Part shown: positions 1 through 9,637 of the stretch, one piece after another
How positions within the stretch are numbered: position 1 is the stretch's first letter
Layout: the number at the start of each line of letters is the position of its first letter
Origin: Owenia fusiformis
Taxonomy: Eukaryota > Annelida > Polychaeta > Sabellida > Oweniidae
Reading direction: 5' to 3'
Assembly: GCA_903813345.2 (NCBI GenBank)
Contig: CAIIXF020000007.1
Span: forward strand, 4,157,730-4,221,729
Length of the DNA: 64,000 bases
Made by a program: the position numbers and the translations under genes
Notes under the pieces: model-generated
Databases searched by the model: none
Seen by the model: the letters and a program-made list of their open reading frames with translations, nothing else
What the model was told of the DNA's origin: nothing

Positions 1-417
1 GTATCAAATATTTAAGCATTTTCACTTTATACTACTCAATTTTTCAATCTCAAATATTTATACTAATGTAGAATACTATAAATTATTCTGAACTTTGTCT
101 CAAAGCTATTTATTCTTATTTCCAAAACTACATACATAGGATGCTAGCCTGGGCCATAACTGCTATATGTTAGGGTAATAGATCAAGCTGCCATGTTTGT
201 CTATTATGTCTATGTGTAGACCTGTCTGTAATGTCCGCTTGCATTTTCATATGGAATGCTTATTATGAAATATTGAAATTATGAAAGAGTAGAGCTCACA
301 ATGTTTGGAATGTGAGTCTACAAATTATAATGAAACCAAGTAGAGTGATTTGTAATTAGTGTTTTCCTGTTTTGTTAAGAATTGTTTGTCATGCAATAGT
401 GTTGTCCTATATTCTAG
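1..417. other. Intron sequence before the first visible exon
   Basis: AT-rich sequence with no exon that fits a phase-1 donor. It is taken as intron of the acidic gene. Nothing else is recognised. Confidence 0.5.
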
Positions 418-528
418 AAGAGACTGGTGAAGGAGAAAAGGAAAACGAGGATACTGATGAACCAGCTGATGGAGAAGGGGAGGAGAAGGAAGAGGATCCT
501 GCTGGAGAAGAGGAGCAAGAAGGGGCCG
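418..528 (+). CDS. Acidic protein gene, exon 1 of the visible part
   Basis: Acceptor TTCTAG, donor G|GTAAGA. It encodes EETGEGEKENEDTDEPADGE followed by a Glu-rich run ending in EGA. It enters with two bases of a split codon and leaves with one (phase 1 on both sides). Composition is almost wholly Glu/Gly/Asp/Lys, so it is probably disordered. Confidence 0.75.
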
Positions 529-3500
529 GTAAGACACTTTTACATAGTCAAACTATTGCATTGTAACATAATCGTACAAATGACTAATTAATATAAAGGG
601 GAGTCCAAGATTATGTGTCTTTGAGCTTTTGCTTTATTTTTGACAAAAACTGAACAAATTATTTTGTGATTAAATTTACCAATGGTGAAAGTATTGGATT
701 TTAATGGTAATGAATAACAATACACAAAAACGTCTTTCCCAAAATGTAGGTGATGCTGACGACGAATATGCTGATGAATTTGATGAAGGTACAATTGTAG
801 AATGCATGTCTAGAACAACTCCTGTGAAAAATGTCATACTGGTCATGCTTTGAAAATGCAAAATAAAGTAGGAAAGAGTGGAATTGGCAAGGAAAAGTAA
901 ACTGGCAAACTGGCAAAACTTTAGATTGTATAGAAGATAGTCCTAGAATAGTACTCTAAAGGCATATAACCTACATGACATTTTCTTCATTGATCCTTAG
1001 TACATACTTTACTCTGTACATTTACCTCTATCTATAAAAGTAGTGAGGATCTTGCACAGATAAGTGTGTATTTATTACACATTGCTCTGACCTAGATAGG
1101 AAAAATGAAAATCACCTAATATTTAATTGTATTATAGGTTATAATTAATCAACTTTGATTCTGGTCCATGTATTAGTAGTATATATTGTAAGAAATGTAA
1201 GATTAAGAAACTAGAAACTTTATACTACAATTTAATTCTTGATCCTTATACTATTCTCTTTCTACATAAGTATTCTGATTCTTCTATTTTCTCTTCTGCC
1301 ATAAATCGTTGTGCCATGTTTACAGTTCTTGGGGGCATGGTTGAATATAGAGAGGGTGTCAGTGGACCTATACGTGTTAAACCTAAGAAATTTAAAACAA
1401 AAACCAAACAAAAAGATGAAGAAAACTCTGAAGATGATCACGAAATGGAAGATGATTACCTGATGGATGAATTTGAAGATGAGGCTGAACTTGACCTTGA
1501 CCTTCAAAGCAGACAGATTTTCAAAAAAGGCGGGAAAATCAAGGTTGAATGGGACAAAGTTTCAACAGACACTGCAACAAGCTATGAAACCATAATGTCC
1601 ATTCAAGAGCCTAAAACAAGAATACAAGTTGCATTTGATTCTAGTTCTATTGATACATATTCAATGAGAAGTGATCAGAGGAGACTAGATAATGACAATG
1701 AAAGTTTACAAATAAACACTGAGACTGGTATGCTATGGCAGTGTTGTTTTCTTCACAGATGTAACCCAGTAGAAAGTCACTAGAGAAAGCAGACATGAAT
1801 TGGAACAAACATCAACAACACAATAGATAATGCCCTATTATCACAAATTTACACCAAGAAAATGAAGTGTTAACATAAATCTTTATTTATCTAACAATTC
1901 ATTTTCTGGTAGATCTTACAACAGAATAGGATTTTTTACATTTATTAGAGAGCAATCACATCAATAGCAACATATCACAATGATACCTACTCCCCTCATA
2001 CTAGTTTTTACTGCCCACCCTTCTCTTTCCCATGCATACAAACTGTATTTCATCATAATAAGATTATCATTTCAAAATCTATCAATTGTTTAAAACATAA
2101 CTTAATATTGAGATGTACATTTAAAAAAGCCCCACACTAATTATTGTACATTCATATTTAAATTTCATCCTTCCCTTATTAACAAAATTTTACCTAACAT
2201 TTAGAAATGTCAATGAACATTTTAAAAAGGTAAAAAAATAGTTGCTTTACATTGCTAAGTTCTACTGTCCACATTATATTTATATTTCTTATTTCAGCCT
2301 TTACTTATTCACATGAATGACTTGGTTTACATGTTGTTGTTGCTTTTATGAACTTAGGTCTGGAACAAGATGATGGTGATGGTAGCAAAGAAGCTAGACG
2401 TGAATCATTAAATGAGGAATATGTTGATGATGATCAGAGAGAAGATGATAAAATAAGTGACGATGATGTAAAAGATAAGACAGAGGACAAAAATGACGAT
2501 ACACTTGAAGACAAACAAGAAGAGAAAATAAATGAAGAAGAGAAGCAAGAACGTTCTGAAGATGAGAATAAACTGGAAAAAGAGGAGGAAAATATAGAAG
2601 AGGATCAAAAAGATGAGCAATCACAGAAATCAGAAGAAGATAACAAGTATGATAATACAGAACAAAAAGTTGAAACCCAAAATGAAGAACAGATAAAATT
2701 AGAACAGACAGAAGAAAAAGAAGAAACAAATTTTGAGAAGTCTGAAATTAAGCAAGATGATGATAACACAAAGACAAAAGAAGAAAAAGAATCTGTTGAT
2801 AGTAAAGATGAATTGGAAGATGATGAACAAAAAGTGGAAGATAAAGAAGCTGCTGATTCACAAGAAGAAGCTCAGACAAATGATCATCAAGTGGAAAACA
2901 ATGTAAAAGGGGAGCTGATTGAAGAAGAAAAAGCAGAAAAGGAGCAACCTGTTGAAGAAATTGTTACTAATAAAGAAAAGTCTGAAAATGAAGTTAATAA
3001 TGAAGGTGGAAGCAATGGAAATGGTGTTGCCATTAATGATCAAAATGTTGTAAGAGGTGAACTGTTGGATAAAGAAATGGATGGTGATAACCAAATTGAA
3101 GAGACAAACGATGAGGATGTAAGACCTCAAGGAAATAAACAGCTTGAAGAAGATATTGATGATGGAATTAAAGATGAGTTGAAAGAAGGAAACATTGAAG
3201 AAGGAGAAAAAGAGCAGAACTCTCCAAATAAGGAAACCTCTGAGGAAGGAAAAGTGAGTCCCCAAGAAGACAAAGAACATGAAAAGACAGAAGGTGATGA
3301 TGGCATTATAAGAGGTGAACTTCGTAGTAGAGCAAGCATAACAAGTGCTTCCTCAATAAAAAGTAAAAAACAAACACCAGTATCCTCCCCTGGAAAATCT
3401 AGTTTAAAAAAGAGTGAATCTTCAAGAAGTTTAAGATCAAGAAGCTCATCTAGAGGCTCGTTAAAACGTGCAGCAGATACTGGAAAACCAGATGGCAGGC

Positions 3501-6500
3501 ACACACCTCAATCTGTTCTTAAGAAACAGGATTCCAAGACGAGCCAGAAATCAGCAAGTAGCCTCAGATCTGTAAAGCAAGACTCTACAGAGAGTCAAAG
3601 ATCAGACAGAAAAGGGTCTAGTGGAAGTCAAAAATCTATAAGACAAAGGTCTGGAGGTAGTCAAAAGTCCTTGAGAAAAGGATCAACTGGAAGTCAAAAG
3701 TCTGCTAAAAGCTCCACCAGCAGTATACATCAAGAGTCTCCCATTAAATCATCTAAAGAGCCAGGGCAGGCAGAGGTGAAACCTCAGAGTAAAGATAAAA
3801 GGGAATTGAAAGATCCCAAGCCCAAGGCTGAGACACCTGAACCTCTGGAGAACAGGGCAGTTAAAGGTGAAATGGTTGAACCAGGAGAGTCCAGACACAG
3901 TTCACCCCAACCAATACTTAAAGCAAAGGCTGAGCTTTATGATAGTGAGAAAGATGCAAAAATTGCAGAAAAAGATGAAGGTCATGCTGATAAAGGAGAA
4001 TTGGCAGATGAGGAAGTAAAATCTGAAACAGAAAATGTGAAAGAAGAAGTTCTAGAAGATGAAATAGTTACTCCACAGGATAGAAGTTATCACAATGTTG
4101 AGAAAGGTGAACTAACAGACCAGCAAGATGTACCACAAAATGAGGCTATAGATGCTAACAAAGGCCCAGATGGTCTAAAGGATGAACTTGTTGAACAGAA
4201 AGACGGAGCTGGTTCTACAAAAGGCTAGTGGGAAAACCCTAGACATTGTTTACTACCTAGACATTGTTACCACATAGACATTGTTTACCACAGTAGAACT
4301 TATGATTCATCTAGATATTCCCCACATTAATACATTTCCATAAAAGTATGCATGACGAAAAATATTCCAATTTGGTATGGTTGTAACTTCTTCTTTGGTT
4401 GTTTGTCAAACAGATTTTTGTAATACTGGAATATAACAGTTAGTTACTACTATACCAATGACAAACCCTAATTTCTGCATGTGTTGAATCTACATTTTAG
4501 GTTTCCTTTAATTTTCTAGCATGTCCTATCAGGAAATGAATCCACTTTCTTGCATGGTGATCACTGCATGGTTATTCCACTGATTGTCTTTATTCAAGTC
4601 AACATGGAGAGGTTCAGGACAAACTCATTGAGCTACAATCTTCACTTGCAATCGTGCCTCATTACTTTTATTAGTGAGGTACGCATCGAAAGAAACTGCT
4701 TTTGGAGATACGAAAAGAGCCTGAATCTCTCCATATTGACAGATCGTACTATATTTTCATTACAGATTAAGCCAACACTTGCATGAATCGCATGAATCCA
4801 CATTTACACACATTTCTTCACTTTTTGACCAATCAGAACACAGTATAGTCATGCCACATCAGACAAGTAGTCATTCATGGTTTATCACAAGCATCTAAGA
4901 ATTTTCAGATATCATTTCTCGTAGTGTTTCACGAATACTGAATTGATTTTCACAATTGTCCTTTGTTTTCACACGTTTAGTTTATTATATTTCTCATTTT
5001 TATGTAATAGTCACATATATCACACTGGTATGCAGCCATTCCCTGCAGCTGCTTCAGTTGTGTTCTATGTAAAAATGGTTCATTTAGTCATTTCCTCATG
5101 GTACTCCAAGTCCTTGTGTGTCCTTTATGGAAATGGTATAAATGATAATTCTCATAGAACACAAGGTTACCATATAACCCCATGTTTCCTTCACCCAAAG
5201 CTTCGATTCTGACTTAACATTTCTATTAAAACAGATATAACAGTCTACAATGCATTGTTGAATTTTGACTGATAAGAAGCATTTGTGTAAAGGGTTACCA
5301 GAGTTTGAGAACTCTTACAATGTACTGTAGACTGAACACTTTAATCTAATTTGAATTTCTTACATTTAGCTAAAGTACACAATGAATGCTCAATAGTCTC
5401 ACAAAAACACTTACAGTTTTACACTAAGAAAATTATATTGACGTCGAGTTCTTTCTATTAATTGTTTATTAATTGTAGCTTTGCTTGTTTTAGATGGAGA
5501 TGATGTGAAGTCCTCCCTTGAGGAGAAACAAGAGGATGAAGACACTGAGAAACAGACAGATGGGGAAGATGGAGACAAACAGGAGGACACTCAAGGTATG
5601 TTGAAATAATACATGTACATTTACATGAAACTGGATGCAGAATTGTGAATTACGATTAGTGATGTCACTACCACAAGTGATGGCATATTGTTATAGTCTC
5701 TGACTTTTTTTGTGGATAATGTTCAGCAGTTGATGTTCGGATTCTGTAACAAATGGCATGTGGTGACATTTTGCATGTTAATTCCTTGTTTTAAGATGTA
5801 CCATGCAAGGATAATAGAATACTTCAAATTCATGAATCTATATATATCTTGATGTACCCATGATTAAGGATTAACATGTTCATTCTTAATCTTCTTAATA
5901 TGCTTATTTCTTAATCCTGAGACCATTACGTATCTTCACCCTAATACATAAGCCATACATTCATCCTTACATAAGCCATACATTCATCCTTACATAAGCC
6001 ATACATTCATCCTTACATAAGCCATATACTGCATATATACATGGAGAGGTAAAGCTATATCCTGCTTATACATACAAATCTGCTTTACTTTCCATATTTA
6101 GGATAAATCTAGTATATATGTAAATATGTAAATATATACTTCACCCTTACATAAGCCATATATTCATCCTTAGATAAGCCATGATATATATAATGTTCAG
6201 CCTTAGATGAGCCATGATATATATAATGTTCACTCTTAGATAAGCCATGATATATATATAATGTTCACTCTTAGATAAGCCATGATATATATAATGTTCA
6301 GCCTTAGATGAGCCATGATATATTTAGAGGTTATGTCACTATCGTGGCATATATGCCCGAGGTCTCAGTGATATATGGCCCGACCTTGGGAGGGACATTG
6401 ATCTCTGAGAACCGAGGGCATATGTGCCACGATAGTGACATAAACGATTTATAACATACCTATGATGATGTAGACTGGTCAGAGAGTACCGTTTTGTTAT

Positions 6501-8977
6501 AGAATTGACAAACAAATGGTTTGAAAATGATTGAAATGAGTTTAGAAAAATTGCTCGCGCAGTTTTATCTTCGATTGATTGGTTATGACATCAGCGCCTT
6601 CACCAATCAGAATGTTAGCGGGCGCGGGCTTTTCAAAACTTATATTGGCCCGCTGTCTTGTGTACACTTTGCACTATACATCATCATAGGTATGTTATAA
6701 ATAATGTTCACTCTTAGATAAGCCATGATATATATAATGTTCAGCCTTAGATGAGCCATGATATATATAATGTTCACTCTTAGATAAGCCATGATATATA
6801 TAATGTTCAGCCTTAGATGAGCCATGATATATATAATGTTCACTCTTAGATAAGCCATGATATATATATAATGTTCACCCTTAGATAAGCCATGATATAT
6901 ATAATGTTCATCCTTAGATAAGCCATGATATATATAATGTTCACCCTTAGATAAGCCTAATGATGATGAAACCAAAAGTGTAAAGGGCAGTCGGGCTGGA
7001 AGTGCTACGGGCAGTCAAGCTGGAAGTGCGAAGGGGAGTCCACCTGGAAGCGCAAAGGGGAGTCCACCTGGAAGTGCCAAGGGCAGTCGGGCTGGAAGTG
7101 CGAAGGGGAGTCCACCTGGAAGCGCAAAGGGGAGTGCACCTGGAAGTGCTAAAGGAAGTCAGGCTGGAAGTGTTCAAGGTAGCGCGAAAGGCAGTCGGGC
7201 TGGGAGTGCAAAAAGCACTAAAGCTGAAGGAGATGCTGGAAGAGACAATGCTGATGAAGATACTCAGAGTGCTAAAGGAGATGATGACAAAAAGGATGAA
7301 GAACAGAAAGAAGATGACACTAAGAGTGTAAAAGATGAGAACCAAGAAGAGAAAAAAGAGGGTAATCCTATAGATATACATTGAGGCTCCAATTGGGAAT
7401 TTTGACAATTCATGATTCAATTCATGCATAATTGAATTTTAAATGTTTTATATTCATTTAGTTAATTGTCATATTGTCCATGGTCAATGGAACTCTCTGT
7501 TTCTTGATTAAATATGGGATTTACACATCATTAGTACTAATCTAGTATAAGGATAATATTTTTTATAATTTTCCTCATATTAGATATTATTGTTACCATT
7601 TACTCCTATTGGCATTATCCCTGATACCATAACCCCATTGGCATCATTTGTTTACAATAAATCCCTTTCCCTATTGGCAATTCTCCCAATAGCATTATAT
7701 ATTACCCCTATTTGCATTCCCTGTTGGTGATAGCTGCTATTGTCATTACCCATGTTGGCATTACTCCTAATAATAAAAACTAGATAAAAAATCCCAATAA
7801 GCATCGCACCCCTATTGGCAGTACATATTAAGCATCCCATTGGTATTACCTCTGAAAATGTTACACCTATTGGCATTATCTCGATTGGCATTACCATGAT
7901 ACCCGTTGGCATTACAGATGAGGGTGAGGCCAGCACTGAGGCAGAAAAGACTGAGGAGAAACCAGCTGACACTGAGGAAACGAAAGAAGGTCAGTGAATA
8001 TTTTGCTTCACTTGGGTTGGACTTTGGCACAAATGTTTAAAACTAATATTATTTCACTCACACTGTAACATTCAGATTTTATATTGTTGGGTTTCTCATA
8101 TGTCAACAAGATTTGGTATTTTTAACTTAATTTTAATAATGTCATGTGTGATGGTATTTTGTAATGAGACACTTCCCCTAGTGTGTATAATGATTGAGTT
8201 AAGATCCACGAGTGAATTTCAATGTCTGCACATGTGAGTGTGTTGAGTGAGTCTAGATATGTCAAATTATGAGTTGATAAATTTTAAATGACATTACATA
8301 TACATATAGATACTAAAGAAGAAGAAGAAGGAGAAACTGCTAAAGAGGAAGAGGAGAAAACTGCAGAAGGTAAAGTGTAACTAGGAAATGGGAGCTCCAG
8401 GGAGTAGTTAGAAAATGGGAGCACCATGTACCAGGGAGTAGTTAGAAAATGGGAGCTCCAGGGAGTAGTGAGAAAATGGGAGCTACAGGGAGTAGTTAGA
8501 AAATGTTAGAAAATGGGAGCTCCAGGGTAGTTAGAATATGGCAGGTCAAAGAAGTAGCACACTCCAACTAACATATTATAATTACCAATCAAATTATAAT
8601 TCGATCAGCTAATTTTAAAAATACCTTAGCTTGGATATTCCTGATATGTTAAATTAATCTTAAATGTTTTAAAAATCATTGCAATGTACATACATGTATT
8701 TCATTATCAAAAGATCAACCATGCTACACTTAAGGATATGGAAATATTTCAACCAGCTTTGACATTTCTTACTCAGAATATGTAAATAAGATTATTGTTT
8801 CATGTATAATTCCCATAAATCTTGACTCTTTTTGGTGAAAAATAGAAACATAATAAAACTAATATATTTGTACAGTAAATCTTAGATGTACATGTGTATG
8901 ATGTTTTTCCAGGTGAATCATCAGAGCAAACTGAAGATAAAGATAAGGAAAAGCCAGATGAACCTAAAGCTGAATAG
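418..8977 (+). CDS. Acidic Lys/Glu-rich repetitive protein, C-terminal part (9 exons, 5'-partial)
   Basis: I assemble a spliced plus-strand gene from 418-528, 750-788, 1326-1727, 2358-4223, 5494-5595, 6951-7361, 7918-7989, 8310-8369 and 8913-8977, about 1,040 codons ending in TAG. Every exon starts after an AG acceptor, ends before a GT donor (one GC donor is proposed), and all introns fall in phase 1, so any exon can be skipped without a frameshift. The product is dominated by Glu, Lys and Asp, with Ser/Arg-rich and Gly-Ser-Ala-Lys repeat segments. It has no signal peptide or membrane segment here. The most complex, non-repetitive stretch is exon 3. Composition resembles neurofilament-tail or GARP-like disordered proteins, but I do not recognise the family. 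The N-terminus lies left of the window. Confidence 0.8.
750..788 (+). CDS. Acidic protein gene, exon 2 (39-bp micro-exon)
   Basis: Acceptor AATGTAG, donor G|GTACAA. It encodes only GDADDEYADEFDEG across the junctions. The length is a multiple of 3 and both borders are phase 1, so skipping is frame-neutral. Confidence 0.7.
789..1325. other. Intron between exons 2 and 3 of the acidic gene
   Basis: AT-rich intron. No repeat or RNA gene is recognised. Confidence 0.5.
1326..1727 (+). CDS. Acidic protein gene, exon 3 (non-repetitive region)
   Basis: Acceptor TTTACAG, donor G|GTATGC, 402 bp, phase 1 to phase 1. It begins VLGGMVEYREGVSGPIRVKP, passes through a basic KFKTKTKQK stretch and an acidic block, and ends with a mixed-composition segment including KGGKIKVEWDKVSTDTATSY. 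This is the only part of the visible protein that looks as if it could fold, and it is the best query for identifying the family. Reading past the donor meets a TAG at 1781-1783. Confidence 0.75.
1728..2357. other. Intron between exons 3 and 4 of the acidic gene
   Basis: AT-rich intron ending in the acceptor AACTTAG. Nothing else is recognised. Confidence 0.5.
2358..4228 (+). CDS. Acidic protein gene, exon 4 (large Glu-rich exon with KGEL-type repeats and Ser/Arg-rich block)
   Basis: The exon opens after AACTTAG with GLEQDDGDG and stays open for about 622 codons. The first half is an Asp/Glu/Lys run. From about 2,900 a short motif recurs: VKGELIEEE, VRGELLDKE, IKDELKEG, IRGELRSR, VKGEMVEPG, DKGELADEE, EKGELTDQQ, LKDELVEQ. 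Positions about 3,320-3,740 encode a Ser/Arg/Lys-rich block with repeated GSQKS units. The frame meets TAG at 4226-4228. Downstream exons are all phase 1, and a phase-1 GC donor (AAAAG|GCTAGT) sits at 4223/4224, so the exon may either end the protein here or splice on. Confidence 0.8.
4229..5493. other. Intron (or alternative 3' UTR) between exons 4 and 5
   Basis: It starts with a short direct repeat of the phrase ctagacattgtt (4,239-4,285). The rest is AT-rich with no recognisable element. Confidence 0.4.
5494..5595 (+). CDS. Acidic protein gene, exon 5
   Basis: Acceptor TGTTTTAG, donor CAAG|GTATGT. It encodes DGDDVKSSLEEKQEDEDTEK and more acidic residues, 102 bp, phase 1 on both sides. It continues the composition of exon 4, which argues that exon 4 is spliced onward in at least one transcript. 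Confidence 0.75.
5657..5795 (-). repeat. Dispersed TGTCACCACC-ended repeat, copy 1
   Basis: Reverse-orientation copy of the family described at 25,205-25,358. It retains the phrases for lack-of-spacing comparison: AAGTGATGGCATATTGTTAT near one end, GTGGATAATGTT in the middle and TAACAAATGGCATGTGGTGA near the other end. Confidence 0.7.
5932..6325 (+). repeat. Minisatellite, part 1: 22-bp then 33-bp units resembling the exon 6 splice acceptor
   Basis: From 5,932 to 6,030 a unit of about 22 bp (ttcatccttacataagccat and two bases) repeats about four times. From about 6,137 to 6,325 a 33-bp unit repeats, beginning TTCANCCTTAGATAAGCCAT and followed by an AT-rich tail. Many copies carry CTTAG followed by ATAAGCC, the same bases as the acceptor and first codons of exon 6 at 6,951. 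Confidence 0.85.
6326..6705. mobile_element. Foldback insertion with nested palindromes, splitting the minisatellite
   Basis: Arms 6,331-6,360 and 6,405-6,442 are inverted copies (TTATGTCACTATCGTGGCAT against its complement). A second pair, 6,447-6,474 and 6,676-6,705, is also inverted (TTATAACATACCTATGATGA). The segment lies inside the 33-bp minisatellite, which resumes on its right side. The class is not identified. Confidence 0.7.
6695..6950 (+). repeat. Minisatellite, part 2: eight copies of a 3' splice-site unit
   Basis: A 33-bp unit, alternating between versions with CTCTTAGATAAGCC and GCCTTAGATGAGCC, repeats up to the exon. Seven copies carry a decoy CTTAG before the real acceptor at 6,949-6,950. 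After a decoy the frame would read G|AT AAG CCA TGA and stop. Only the last copy, which has CCTAATGAT instead of CCATGATAT, stays open. Confidence 0.9.
6951..7361 (+). CDS. Acidic protein gene, exon 6 (GSAKGSPP repeats)
   Basis: Acceptor CACCCTTAG, donor G|GTAATC, 411 bp, phase 1 on both sides. It begins DKPNDDETKSVKGSRAGS, then carries about a dozen copies of a five- to six-residue unit of the type GSAKGSPP / GSAKGSRA, then returns to Asp/Glu/Lys-rich sequence. The Ala-Lys-Gly-Ser-Pro repeats are encoded by a GC-rich 18-21-bp DNA repeat unlike the rest of the gene. The first codons come from the last unit of the adjoining minisatellite. Confidence 0.8.
7362..7917 (+). repeat. Intron with degenerate CCTATTGGCATTACC repeats
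   Basis: From about 7,600 to 7,915 the phrase TTGGCATTA recurs roughly a dozen times with 20-35-bp spacing, in versions such as CCTATTGGCATTAT and CCCGTTGGCATTAC. The last copy is the real acceptor (GGCATTACAG) of the next exon. Earlier copies have CATTACC or CATTATC, so only the last has an AG there. Confidence 0.75.
7918..7989 (+). CDS. Acidic protein gene, exon 7
   Basis: Acceptor CATTACAG, donor GAAG|GTCAGT, 72 bp, phase 1 on both sides. It encodes DEGEASTEAEKTEEKPADTE and ETKEG. Confidence 0.75.
7990..8309. other. Intron between exons 7 and 8
   Basis: AT-rich intron. Nothing is recognised. Confidence 0.5.
8310..8369 (+). CDS. Acidic protein gene, exon 8
   Basis: Acceptor ACATATAG, donor GAAG|GTAAAG, 60 bp, phase 1 on both sides. 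It encodes DTKEEEEGETAKEEEEKTAE. Confidence 0.75.
8378..8545 (+). repeat. Minisatellite, unit about 29-30 bp
   Basis: The unit reads roughly AAATGGGAGCTCCAGGGAGT plus AGTTAG and repeats five to six times with small indels, directly after the exon 8 donor. It is intronic. Confidence 0.85.
8546..8912. other. Remainder of the intron before the last exon
   Basis: AT-rich. Nothing is recognised apart from the acceptor TTTTTCCAG at its end. Confidence 0.5.
8913..8977 (+). CDS. Acidic protein gene, terminal exon
   Basis: After TTTTTCCAG the phase-1 frame reads GESSEQTEDKDKEKPDEPKA, E and a TAG stop at 8975-8977. Confidence 0.8.
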
Positions 8978-9400
8978 GAAACATTTAGACAAAATCTCAC
9001 TTCCACGGAATCTACCAATCCCTTTATACATTATCCCACTACAATTGGTGATGTGGAGAGCCACCTATTACCAGTGTACAATACTAAATAGCCTGGAAGG
9101 ATATGGGATAATTCATGAACTTTGTTTTGGAATATTCCAAAGAACATTATGTATAAGTCATGAGTTAGTCATCACCCTTTGGACTTCATTTGAATAGGAT
9201 CTCTAGAATCTGATTATGTACATTTTTGTACATAGGGTTACACTTCAGTAGGGTGTTTGCAATGCCCTATTTTGTTAAATATCTTTGTCCGTCCATTTGT
9301 CATTCCAATTTTTGGTTGACAATTTTAAAATATTGACTCCATAATATATTATTTAAGATTTGAATTGTTAATGATATCAATAAATTATTTTATAAGATGA
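8978..9400 (+). terminator. 3' UTR and poly(A) signal of the acidic gene
   Basis: AATAAA lies at 9,379-9,384, about 400 bp after the stop, followed by a T-rich stretch. The cleavage site is inferred at about 9,400. Confidence 0.6.
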
Positions 9401-9484
9401 TATTCTTCTTTTTTTGTACATTATTATGATCTAGATATACAATACATGCAGCTCCTGACATGAGGGACGAGTTGTCCAGGGGAT

Positions 9485-9637
9485 GAGTTGTCACCACCAC
9501 AAGTGGTGACATATTGTTATGGTCTCCAACTTTTTTGTGGATGGTGTATGGAATTTGGTGGTTGGTGTTTGTTGGTTGGTGTTTGGCATCTGTAACAAAT
9601 GGCAAGTGGTGAAATTTTGCAAGTCAATTTGTTATCA
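9485..9637 (-). repeat. Dispersed TGTCACCACC-ended repeat, copy 2
   Basis: Reverse-orientation copy with the well preserved phrases CACAAGTGGTGACATATTGT and TAACAAATGGCAAGTGGTGA, and an expanded GGTTGGTGTTT microsatellite in the middle. Confidence 0.8.

Noticed and set aside
2394-3504. Long open frames on the minus strand opposite acidic exon 4
   Set aside because: They are antisense shadows of Glu/Lys codons (Phe/Leu-rich in reverse); the plus-strand frame has splice sites and composition that fit the neighbouring exons.
6640-6975. 111-codon minus-strand frame of repeated HYIYHGLSK units
   Set aside because: It is the translation of the 33-bp minisatellite, with no other gene sign.
7002-7429. 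Arg/Val-rich plus frame and Ser/Thr-rich minus frame over exon 6
   Set aside because: Alternative frames of the GC-rich GSAKGSPP-coding repeat; only the phase-1 frame joins its neighbours.
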